From Tyto alba (taxonomy: Eukaryota; Chordata; Aves; Strigiformes; Tytonidae), in NCBI RefSeq assembly GCF_018691265.1, contig NW_024881279.1, forward strand, positions 8,523,243-8,587,242: a DNA stretch of 64,000 nucleotides, in the 5' to 3' direction. The position numbers and the translations under genes were made by a program. Shown here in pieces: positions 1 to 12,300 of the stretch. The notes beneath the pieces are model-generated. The model had not been told where the DNA came from. It did not search any database and worked only from the letters and a program-made list of their open reading frames with translations. Numbering within the stretch: position 1 is the stretch's first letter; every line of letters begins with the position of its first letter.

Positions 1-3000
1 GTGTGTCTATGCTCCTGTATAAAGCCCGAGACCTCTGGGACCTTGTCTGTTAAACAGTTTGTTGGCCCAATAAAATGGCTCACGTGGCAGTGCGGTATGT
101 TAGAAATCAATACAGTTGCACTTTCCTTGTCCTAGTAGAAGAAGGGAAAGCTCAAGGGACTGATTAAGTTCTCTTTGCTGAAAATGCTGCTGCATCCTGA
201 AACGTTTTAAATGAATGCCATGTGTCTACAGGTAGTTCTGCATTTAATTTAGATTTTATAAGAGGCTTGCTGTTCACTAAATAAATGTATCATGATTATA
301 AATAGCTTATTTACTGTAAACACTCATCTTATTTCATAGATTTTTAAATCCTTTGATTATACTGTTTTTTAATTAGTATGATGAGCTGTCATAGATAATT
401 GTCACTGGCCAGATTTTCTTGGTGATGTTGTGAGTTTCTAAATTCAGTTATCCATTTACCATCACAGCCCCAGAAATAACCATTTACTTACAGAGTATTT
501 TAATAAACCAGATAACATACATGCCTCTTTTCACTTTGATTGACAGGCTCAAAATTGTTTTACTTTGTCCAATGCCCTCAATGATATCAGCTGGTCAGAA
601 TCTCCCCTGGGGCTGGTGCTTTCAGGAAGGAGACTCTCAGCTGTCTTCCAGTTGTCTCTGGGAAAACAAGTGTTGTGGGTGTGGAATATATTTGACAGAT
701 TACCAAATTTGTAGATGGCCAAAGATTTTGGTGGTGAATAGGGGTTTGTAATAGGGACCAGCACTTCTCTTTTGGAATTGTGGTACTTCTGGACACTACT
801 GTTAACGAGGAGTCAGAGTGGGCACTTGAAGAAGTTTGGTTGTGGTGTGTGGGTTTTTGCATGGTGATATGTGTGTTGGTGATGGTAGTATGGGTACTTT
901 CTGCCAGCCCTTGTGATGCTGAATACACGTGATGTGTTTGAGTCAGGTTTGTCTCTAAATGTCCCTTAAGAATTCAGGGATAAAATATCACAGAGGACCT
1001 GGCTGGGAAGGGAACTAGAGCTGCCTCAGGGTCAATACATGTATTTCTTTCCTGTTGCAAGAATCAAACTGGAAGGGTCATACAAATGGGAATGCACATA
1101 CACCCCCACACTTGCATGTCTATATGCTCTATTTTATGTGCATGTATTTCTCACTGAGCAACAAACCCACCCCACCCTTACAAAGAAATTCAGAGAAACT
1201 CTGTTGATTTGTGTTGCTCAGTAAATTATTTAGGTGACACTTTAGGTATGTGATTTATGTGATTCCCAATTGCCATTCCCATAGGAGCAGGAGGGAGAAA
1301 AGGGTAACCTGTCTTGTTGATAAGATGGGAGTTAAGAATCAGTTTAATTCACAGTCTCCAACTCTTCAAAGGAGTTGCTAATAAGTGTTTGTCTTCTCTT
1401 TCCCTCCCACTCCTTTCCCCTAGGAGCTAGTGAGAGACACAGACAACACTGATCACAGAAGTAAAATTGTAAAAGGAGAGAAGAAATCCCCAGTGGTAAC
1501 TCTTTAATGTGCCTCTGGAAAGGGCAATTTGTGTTAATAGGACAAAACTGTAACGTTTAATATTAATTATAGGGATTTGGGGTGGAGCATGTGAAGGATG
1601 GAGGCAGAGAGTAGGCTGGAGGGAAGGAGAGATCCGATTGCAACAGTCTTTTGCTGCAGTAGAAAACAGAGCAGCCAGATGAATCCTGTCTCTTTAATCA
1701 GCGAGGGGAGTGTATCTGGACCTCATACCAGTTGAATTGTGGTAGCAGAGAAGCTTCATGTGTTGCAGGCAGACCCAGTTCTCTATGTATTCCTGATGGA
1801 GTAGTTGGAGATTGAATTCAGTCAGCAAATAATAAGGTGTGTAAAAGATGAGAAAAAGTATATGGATTGGATTTCATGGTATGGAAGTCCCTGTTGGGCT
1901 TTAGAGTATCTCAACACATACAACCTTAGCACATTGGAAACACTGCAGTAAATCCAGCTTTAGCCTAGACTTCTGTCTCAAACAGATGCCAACAGGCAGG
2001 GGAGTATGAAGACAAAGTAATTCAAGGTACTGCCTGAAATCTTCTGCAGAATTTCTGGAGAAACGTGTGTGATAAGCCAAAGGGTGTAAGGAAGAAATCC
2101 CAGGGATCCCAGTGCTCTAAGGGATACCCGCTATTGTGCCCTGGCCCCTTTTTTTTTGTGCTGCTGCTTGTTGTGTACTGCTGCTTTCCATTTGCATCAG
2201 GACACTCTGAAATGGGAGGCATTAATTTGCAGCTACTACTGCTTCTCTTTGTTGTCACGTTTATTCTTTGTTCAAGTGCTTTGTTTGAATGCTTCCGAAA
2301 CCCCTAATAGTATTTAGGCCCAATTTCCATATGAACATACCAAGGTGGATTTAATTACTGTTAACTGTTCAAGACTTTGCATGACAGTTGAGTATTTTCT
2401 CAGGTTATGGCCAACAGGTGACATTTGATTACTCTTCCTTGGGGCAAGATGAGCACACAGAACCTCACTGACCTCTAGATGAGAAAAGGAAAGGTGAAAT
2501 GGAGTTGGTCAGCTGGTTTGTCCAGATGATCAAGCACCCAGGAAACCTGACATTGCACACTGCCTCTAGACGTTGAAAGTAGTGTAAAAGGCGTGAATAA
2601 AACCAGGTTTAACAGTGCACATGGTGTTTAGGCTATCTAGATGTGGCAACATTGCCACATTCTTCTGAGTGGAAACAGTCTTCTCCAGCATGTTACTACC
2701 TCTGGGTTTTAATGGGCTATTTGATAATGTTAGCCAAACGCCCTTGAAGTGGCTGCCTTCCAACAGTCATGTCTTTCAGTTCTGATATGAATGGGGCACT
2801 GAGTGTAGGGGAAACACTCTGGTTCAACATATTCAATATTCCGGAGTTTCTCCTTTGAGTTTGGATCCCTTAGTGGCATCAGCTCATGCCTGTTATGAAA
2901 AGCTTGTTTCTGCTGCAGTGCAAACATGCTCCTTTTCGATAGAGCTTATTCAATTGTGAAAAGGGAGATTTTTTTTTTTTTTCATTTAGTAACCTGATAC

Positions 3001-6000
3001 AACACAGGTGTAAAAGAGACTTAATATTTGGTTCCAAGGCCAATCTGTGTGGCTTGTGGGCCCTAGGTCAATCAAAGGGATGGTGTGACCAGCTGAACTT
3101 GTCTGGCACAGAGGAAAGTAGGAGAAATGTGTCTGAGTGTAGCAGTAACTTGTTTCCCATTCATCTCTTGAAAGCTTGAATTAATGTAGCCCTATCAGTT
3201 TCAGCTCTTGCTTCTCATACGAATGCTGCATTTGGTTCCCATTTTTTTTTCTCAAAAATGTGATAAAAAGATGATAGGAGATTTAATTTCCAGAAAGGGA
3301 CACCCAGGCAGGCAGCAGGATGCCAGTTGTTGGGTAGATTAATGTGGGAATTCTTCCTATCAGACGTTTAAAGTCTCTGTTACAGATAAGCATTTTTTTC
3401 TTAAAAAAATAAAAATACATATAAATGCCCCTTTGCTGATGAAGCATCTTAGTGATGTTCCACTATAAGCAGGATGAACATGAGCTGGATTTCATCTGAC
3501 CTTTAAATTACCTCCATTTTATCAGTTCCATTTTATCAGCAGCTCTTTAGAGAATGAGTGCCTACTTGGAATTAATAGATTTTTTCATTGCAGGAATCTG
3601 ACACAGGCTTGTGAATAGCCCAGCCAGAGTGTATTTTTCCAGAAGAGATCACATCTGGAGTAGAGGAGTACACTGGCATGTGGGAAGGGTACTTAGTAGG
3701 GTTGGTTTTGCCCTGATTTGCCTGAGTTTCCTACAAAAATGTTTGTTACAGACAAACAGTGACAGTGGTATAAAATCCTAATTCTTTCTTCTCTCTGTAT
3801 TGGAGACCTGTGTGGGCAGAAGATAGTCCATCTCCTTAGCATCCAAGAATGAAAGAAAATAACTTCCTAAATTCTGGAGATAGAAATCAAATAACTAGGT
3901 GTGTGGAAAGGTTGGATCTGGGGATTGGTAGGGAATGACACTGGAGGTTTTTGTGTTCTGTAGTGCCTAGTGCTGACTGACTTCTGTTACACCCTACCAA
4001 GGCTGACTTTTGCAGTGAAGGTGGTTGGATGTGGGAGGAAAAGCAAGCAGCCAAGTGTAGCCCTTGTAGTGAAGTGGTTTCCTGAGAGAGGAGCATGGGG
4101 TGTGCAGAGGCTCTCTTCCTCTCAAGCTTTTATCTCCCTCTAGTTGGCACCATTTCTGGGGTGTATAGAGACCCCAGGAAACATCGAGGCTTTGTCCCTT
4201 CCCTCATACAGCAGATCAGATCTAAGCCACTGTGGTAAACGCAGTTCTAATTTCACAGAGAGGTTGTGTCCAGGGGATGAAATGATGCTGAGGAGCTTGT
4301 GAGGACCAAACCTGTTTGCCTGACCACAGTGGAGCTGAGGATACATTCTGTGCTTGTGCTGATGTTAAATTTCAGTAGTCTGATATGGGACCTGTATGAC
4401 ACAAAAATGATGTGAAAGACTGGTGTGGGCTCCCAGCACAAAATTGTTTCATATTTAGTTGAATACTTTTCCTGACTGACCTTTTGTTGTGTGATTAATC
4501 ACTGTTGTATACATGGAGAGATGGTTTTTGTTATCTAGACTGTGCTTTGTCATATCAGTTCCTGGCAGCCTCATTTATGTATAAGTTAAACTTTTTTTTT
4601 TTTCAGTTGTACTATTAAAAAACTGCAGGGTGAAACATGGTCATAATGCCATATGTTTTACTTCACAGTCATATTCAGATTGATCTGTATATTTATACAG
4701 CAGGATGTCACCTCTCTGGTGGTTCCTCCTACCTTGGATCACTTTAGGGCTGCATTAAACAATGTTATTCCTGCATTTGGTGGGGAAGATGGAGTTTTAT
4801 AATAGAGAAATATCCTGTTGATAGTAGTTAATCTCCTTGTTTAAAAAAAAATAGACCCATTTAATCTTCTAATTTAATGATAAATTGCAGTGATTCATCA
4901 GGGAAGGAGTGTTTATTAATAGAGAGGATAATAAATGGGCTGCAAAGAGATATGAGAAAATAGTTTTGTCAAATAAGGGGCTTAGGGGAAAAAAAGCAGC
5001 ACATGAAGTCAGAACTGAAACCATCAGAATAATTGTTATCTTTCTGTACCCCACACATCACCACAAGGACCTTCTCTCCTTGTCTCAAACTTGTTACTTT
5101 AGGCTAGATTTATACTGTAAATGAGCCAAGAAGAGAAATACCTCGGGGATCCCCTGTATGCTTTTCAGGTCAGTAGATATGTTTCTAGATACAGAACAGA
5201 CATGAAAATATTCTGAGAACATTCTGAGGGGAACTAAAGCCGTCTATGAATTTGGGTTGAATTTATTGAATAGTGTCTGACAAAACTTCCAACTGTAAGT
5301 TGAAAAACACAAAATACTTTATTTTTTTTCATATGGGGAAATAGAATCTGGAATTCCATAATCTGGTACCCACTTTGTACAGACACTGCAATGTCACACA
5401 TGTAGTGATTTTCCTCCAGTACCTTGAAGTGTGATTCTTCTTAGATTTTGGGTTAGTAGTAACTTGTCAAGTTTAATGTCTGTTCCTGAAAATAAATGCT
5501 GATTATATTTGTTGGGGACAAAAATTGGGGTTGAGATTTTCAGAGTCAGTGACAAAGTTCTTGTTAGGAAATTTTTCTTAGGTGTGAAGATACAGCTCTT
5601 ATTTCTCTAAATGGAGGGGAAAAAAGATGAATCTGCATTTCCCCTTTTCTGGCAGGGCTTTTATTGAACATTTACCCCTTCAAGTCCTTTGCTTCTCTCA
5701 GAAGAGACCGAAGAGGAATATATTTCCTGTAGGCCACTTGAAAGATTTCATTTGGCATATAAATTAGATGGTTTAAATTTTGTTTTTGTGAACAAAAAAG
5801 CTAAGTTTTGATAAGATTTGTGTACTATCTTTTTCCTGTTTGGGCTAACAGCTAAACTGGTTCCCTAGCACTCAAATGCTTTCCTAGCATGGTTCTGACC
5901 AGGCAGGCTGGTAGTAGCCCAGCATTTCTGTCCACCATGCTTGTGAACTGATGAGTGATCCTCCTGGTGCTAGTTAACAAACAGTTATTAATCATGCTTG

Positions 6001-6169
6001 CTTTCCACCTCTTTTGACAGAAAAGGTTGGGAGGCATGGTACTCTGCCTCTCTTTCCCCCAGAGGAGGGGAGGAGATGGGTCAGGGAAAGTCATCACCTG
6101 CTGGAAAGCTACTGATGTGTGTGATGCTATTTAAGGAAACCTAGATTAGAAGAGGGGAGGGAGAGGGAA
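1..6169. other. Gene-free single-copy stretch
   Basis: I see no convincing exon, RNA gene or recognisable transposon here. Short open frames occur on both strands, but none shows a known motif or a matched pair of splice sites. Small-scale structure includes a run of 14 T at 2969-2982, a 14-bp tandem duplication at 3513-3540, a GT-rich patch near 840-900 and a CA-rich patch near 1070-1160. This is typical intronic or intergenic avian sequence. Confidence 0.6.
3513..3540. repeat. 14-bp tandem duplication
   Basis: Two head-to-tail copies of a 14-bp unit built on CCATTTTATCAG are seen. They differ only at the last base. The duplication is short and recent-looking, with no evident function. Confidence 0.8.
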
Positions 6170-6352
6170 AATCCCTCTATTAGCGAGCTCATTAATGCTG
6201 GTAAAAGTCAAACCAAATTGCTCTTCAGAAAACCACTGTCTAGCTGGATTTATTATTCTCTGTAATTAGGGCCAAACCAGGATGGAGTGTGGTACAAGCA
6301 GGGGCTAGGAGAGGAAAAAGTGGTCTATTGAAAGCCTAATTACTCAGGTTGA
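6170..6352. promoter_or_regulatory. Candidate conserved non-coding element (ATTA-rich)
   Basis: The segment carries several ATTA/TAAT cores spaced through mixed, non-repetitive sequence: CTATTAGC, CATTAATG, TTATTATT, GTAATTAG and CTAATTAC. Homeodomain proteins bind such cores, and vertebrate developmental enhancers are often rich in them. No reading frame or transposon explains the block. Assignment as an enhancer is inference from composition only; AT-rich intron sequence could give a similar picture. Confidence 0.25.
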
Positions 6353-9300
6353 GAAGTGACATTTGCACGGAAGAGCAAATAAGATCACAATGCTATTACC
6401 TCACTTAGACAGTCTGTACTTTGCTTGCAGGTTGTCTGTAGATCAGGAACACTGGGAGGGAAAAAGTTTAAATGGATTTGAGCATGACAGATGACAGGTA
6501 GGACTCCTGGACACTTTTGTACCCTGACACTTAGATTGCACCTGGACCTACACTGGTGAGGTGCATATACATGTTCATTGAGTCATAGGGACCTAGCAGC
6601 AACACTAGCTCTGGGAACAATTTACAGGCTGGTAGAGGTCAGAGCTGGACATCGTCAGTGGAAAAAAAGAGCCTTATATGGAAGTGTGATCCCAAGTCTC
6701 AGCTGCAGCTACTGTTAGATCTCCCGTTGCTTTCCAGGGAGGTCCTTCTCTGTTGGACTTCAGTTAAGTGCTTAGTGCCCTGTGGTAGCTGCCTGGTACG
6801 GAGCAACAAGAAGAGGAGCAGAACCTCCCAGAGCAGGGAACATGTGTTTGGGCTTCATCTGCCAGAGCTGAGGAGTCCTGGCTGAGCTACCAGCAAAGTT
6901 GTCCTTTGCAGAAACTGATGCAGAAGGGAGGAAAAGATGGGTTCCCCAGGGAAAGCTGCCATTTACTCATGTGTCCAGGATTGTCTCTGAAGACTGCACT
7001 AGTTGCAAAAGCTTTTGTCTCTGCCTCTTCAAACACAGCCACCTGGAGGGTTTTCTTTGAAAGAGGCTTTTTGGTGTGTTTCTTTCAAGTGGCAGGATTT
7101 GTGTGTTTGAGCTGCAGGTGGCCCGTCTGGAGTCTGAGCAGAACATGTTTGTAGGGGCTGAGTAATTTGAAACTGAGTAGAGAGGAAACATCAGAGACAT
7201 TTAAGGTTTCTCTGTGCCAGGATGTGGCCCTGACTTAGAAACCACAGTGCAAATTTAAACTACTTTCATCAAAGAAGTGTAAGCTTCTCTGTGGATACTC
7301 ACAGTTGGCTTTATAAGTGGCAGGTTTTCTTAATGTACGTTATTGATCACAGTATAATTGGCTTAGTTTACTTTAAGTCTTCTTGAGTTTAGCAGTGTCT
7401 GTTTAAAATGTATTTAAATCAAATAAGGTAATAAAACTTGAGCTGGTATAATTCCTTTTCTCCTATGCTTCCATCAGTATGTAGTTGTATTCTTCATCTT
7501 GCAATCTAGCTCACACTGTCATTCTCTGGAAATTCCTAACCATCCCTTATATGTTTACTTCTAACACATTTACTTCACAGTCTCAGCCCAATGGCCAGCC
7601 ATGGGTGCAGCAGTTTGAAAGCTCTGCAAGCTATTCCTGGCCTGTTTGAACATCAGTAGCTATCCTGAGACTGGACTGAAATCCCCTGCAGAGTCTGGTG
7701 CTTTCTGTTCCTTGACTGATCCTACAGTAGCTGTCCTGAGCTGGAGAAATGTCCAGCTATGAAATGTTGATCTCCAACAGTATCAGAAATGGATGCCTGT
7801 GGGAGAGTTGGAAGAATAGGGAAAGGGTTTCCAGCAGTTTGCAACTCAGCAGTTACTTAAACCAGACAAAATATCTTTTTCTTGATAGGATTTTGTTCCC
7901 CTAGACTTGTCCAGCTGGTTTCTGGATCCTGGTAAGCATTTAGCATCCTGAACTGCCTGTGACAAGCAGTTTCATAGCTTAAGGAAGTGTTACACAGAGC
8001 TTCTCCTCTGGTCTGCTTTGAGCCTGCCCCTTGCTAGTCTATTTGATGCCACTTTGTACGCTGGGAGAGATGGTGAACAATTTCACTCTTTACATTGCTC
8101 AATACTATAAATTTCATATTCCTCAGCTGTCTCTTTTCTGCTCCTTAGTGCTAGGCTGCTTATGTATTTATTGTGCAGAGGCTCAGGGGACTTAGTAAGA
8201 TTGCAGAAAGTGGGTTGGAAAACAAGACTTGGCCAGAGCCAGCATATACAATGCTGTATAGTCTGGATGGGAGTTTCCTTCTCTTCTTGGGCCCCCTCAC
8301 TAGGAGGCAGCTGCTGTCTGAGCTGCAGAGAGCCTCTGTGGCAGTAACTGGCCCTGATGGAGTAGTCAGAATGAATAGGGATAACTTCTGTCCAGATGTC
8401 ACATTGATCTGCATGGAAGGGAGGGAAGAGAATGTCTCTGAGCAAGATGAACAGAGTTCTCTCCCAGCGCATTTAAGCTTGGTTTCCCATGAATTGCCAG
8501 ACGTGTACACATTCATTCAATCACTAACTTGTGTTAGATGCCTGGAAAGGAGCAAAGCCCTCATGCTACTCTCCCTGGCACTGTGACCTGATCTGACACT
8601 GTCACCAAGGCTTGTGGGCCTCTATGGATAACACATATTTGTAAGGCTACTCAATTGGCTGTGTCTAGTTGTCAGGTGTCATCTTCAACAGAGATGTTGG
8701 TATGCAGCTGGCTCCCTCAATGCTACTGAAGTATTAGATTTTCTCAGCAGATAAATGCTAGAATGTGTGCAAAATTCTGCTGAAGAGAGTGGCACAGCTT
8801 TGAAGTGAATGACAAAAACTGTGCATTAACCAGGCAATATGGGTAACAGGGAAATAAAGAGTTCCTAAACCTTGTTGCTCTTTCTAGTGAAGTTGGCTTC
8901 CTGGTCTTGCATCCACTGAACCTGACTGTACAAAGTGGCACATACAGCTCAGTGATGCTTCTATCGCATATTGTGTTTGGACACATCGGTCTGTCTCTAT
9001 GGGGATGAATTTGGAGGAAGGTGCTCTAGCATTTGAACCTCAAGTGTGAATGGAAACTGCTGCAGATGTGGCCTCTCAGCAGCACTGGTAAGAAGCAAGT
9101 GGTTTACAGAAACAGTTCTTGTATACCTCATTGCAGTCTTCTGAGCTTATCCCTCTGAGATGTGTCAGAGAGGAATAGGGATATACATAGGGAAGAGATG
9201 TTTAGTGGAATTTCTTGTGGTAACATTACTGAACTCCCATGTTTGAAGACATGCTTTTTCCACCGTGATTGAGAGCACATTCATGGCATCTGAGTACCCA

Positions 9301-12300
9301 GATACCCTTATAGAGGATTTGTGTCACTGTCTGCTCTGTGTTTTGTCCTTCATCATCCTAGATCTACAGTGTTTGATTCTGCAAGCAACAGAGTTTTAGT
9401 GAGTGAATTGAGAGTGCTCTTGTTTCTGCTGCATACATGTTTTTAGTACTACTCAAGTGTGCATAATATCCCGCATAACACTAAAACAGGTGGGGTGTTG
9501 ACCTGACAGCTTTTCACTGGCATGCTTCCTTTCTGTCCACTACAAAACAGTCTTCACCAAAGATCTGCTGTTGCCTCTGACACTGCCAGTGCTGGTTCCT
9601 CTTATTGGCCTTATTTCCTTGTCCTAGTTGCGCATGCAAAACTCTGCCTTGGCCATGGATGCTTCCTCTTGCTCCTTCCTCCTCCTCCATTGGGAGGAAA
9701 GGAGAAGTTATGTTTGAGCCAGAACCATTTGTTAGGGCAAAAGGGCTCTGGAGAAGGTGCTGTTAATGTGCAGTCTGCAGATAAATCAGCAACATGCAAT
9801 CCCATACTTTGTTGCCCTCTTTGCAGTTGTTTGCGGAGTGTGCAAATTCTTTGTTCAAGGCTCAGTCCTGCACAGAAATGAGATGGCTATTTCACCCTTC
9901 ACTGTCCTCCTAGATGGTGTCAACACTGCATACATTTCCCTAAGGTGCTGTTTCCCTGGATATGTCTGTGTTGCAGCATAGACAGCTTTAAATTAAATTG
10001 CTTGGATCTTTGTAGCTGTCGGACATTTTGTAGCAGTTTGGCACTAGTCTCCATGCTGCTGCATTAACAGGGCTGATGCATGCCAGCTTGGGTGTTTTGG
10101 TCCCTTTTTAAAGTGTTGCTGCCCTATGGCAGATAATGGGACTGTAGCACAGGTTCACTGGCTGCCAGAGCTCAAGCCTTGTGGTAGGTAGGTCTGTGTA
10201 TCAAAATTGTGCAGATGTCACCTGAGTTCTTGTGGGTCTACATAACTAGCACAGGCAACGGCAGCAATGAAGAGATCTTAAGCAGCATGGATAGGTATAT
10301 CAGGGTCCTTTGCATTCCCTTGCACATGCTTAAAACTGTCTTCTCACAGTCCTCAGATGGGTTGAACCCTCTGGTGTGTAGGACAGAAAAGGTTATACCT
10401 GCAGCCCGGCTGCAATGATGAAGTATGTCACACTCAAGGACAATTCTATGGAACAGTGTGTGCTAATCAGGTGATGCTGGGGTGGAGAAAGTCTCTCATT
10501 CTGCATATCCCTGGTGCTTCCAGGCTTGAGAGATGGGACCCCTTCCCTAGTGCATTGGTTAACTCCAGTGTTAGTCCAGCATCTTGAGCTTGCAGTTCAG
10601 TCCTCTTCTTTCTCGGGGTGTTTTATAGCTTAGTGAATGTGGAAGCAACATAAAGCTTTCTTTCTCTGCCTCTTAGCCATTTAATGTTAAGAGGACTTGG
10701 TGGAAATCTAGTTTGCATGGTGGTGGAAGCCTCTTTCTGTTTGGAGATGTGTCTGTGCTGCAGGGAGCTGCTGGGCAGGAGGTTTGGCAGGGTGAATTGC
10801 TGCATTGTGGAACTCACCTGGCGCTTTGCAGAGGCTCTGCTGTAGGGGTTGGGTGCAGCACTAGATCAGATGTCCCCCTGTGTGGTCCCAGGAGAATCCT
10901 GCAGCTGCCTCTACCCTCCCCCTGTCTCTCCCCTCCATCCTTGATTTAACACAAAACTCCTACTTCTAATCAATTTTGCTTTCCAAAGTCATGTCTCTCT
11001 GCAGCACTGAGCTGTTTCCAGAGATGCTCTGAGAGCACAGTGAGGGGGAAGGGAGACCAGTTTGTTATTGATAATAGCTATCTTTAACTCTACAAATAAC
11101 CCAACCTCTGGGGATATGCCTGAGCTGGTGGAAGAATGGTTTATGTTGGTCCAGTTCCTGTGCAATGCTTGAGAATTGACAGGAGAGTAATGCAGAAAAT
11201 GTCTTTCTTTAGGAAAGGAGAGCATGACTCTGCTTTCTTACATTTCCTTCAGGGAAAATGGGGTTAAGAGCTGATTTATACAAAAAGAGGAAGAAAAAAA
11301 GGACGAATACAATACAAACAAGGCTAAAATCCTCATGTTATTGAGATGGTTGCACAAGCTGGTGGGTCAGAGGACAGAAGAAATTGGGTGCTGAACTTCT
11401 ATAGAGATAAATGTCTTTCAGGCAGCTGTAATTTTTGCACCTACTGGGCCAAGCATCCAGAGAGGACACGTCACAATCATCAAGGTGCTTGTTCACCCTT
11501 TGGAAAGCACAGGTTTTTCAGCTCAAGACAGCAAGCCAGAAATGAGGGAGGGTGAACAAACACCTGAAGCCTTGCAGTAGTACAGGCAAGGCTGCCACCA
11601 TGCAAAGGAATTGTAAGGGACAGGGGGACAACAGGAAATTTATAGCGATGGTGTGATACTGTAGAGGGGGAGAAGGTGGTTGAGTTCTGAACGTTTTGGT
11701 TTTCTGTAGTATCACATCTGTCTTGTCTGCTTTGGCTGCCAGAGACAGGACCCTGAGTTAGAAACTTCTGACAGATACTGTGTGACAGTTGTTATTTTCT
11801 AATCAAGTTCCTACTGCAGCCCATCAGAGACTAATAAACACAGATTCTCTTCAGTCTTCATTCACATATGAGCCATTGCCTTGTACTTTTGGGAATTCAA
11901 CAGTTAGGTAAGTGCTTTTTGTGGGAGGGGGACACTTATATGTAATAAAAGTAGGGATAAAATGAGTGTTTAGGGTTAAATCGCGACAACATAAAGAATA
12001 AATTTAGTTCTTAAAATTTCTAGAGGATGAAATTTAAAAAAAAAAAAACTTTAGTGAATGTATAAAATTGTTACAGTATGCTCTTAAATTTGACACAGAT
12101 GCCCAAATTGTTTGCAAACTGTTCCTTTTCTCCAGGTCTTGTGCTATCCATTATTCTTGTTGTTTGAGAGGCCATTTAAACTCCATGGTATCATTAGGGA
12201 ATCTGGAATGGAAGAAATCCAGACTAAATTGTCTGGACTATTATGAAGATGGCAAAAGAAATCAGGCATTTCAAATGTCTTGATACTAGCAATGCTTCTG

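Noticed and set aside
11855..11907. 53-bp segment between CTTCAG and GTAAGT
   Set aside because: It is very short, and such acceptor-donor pairs are expected by chance in 64 kb.
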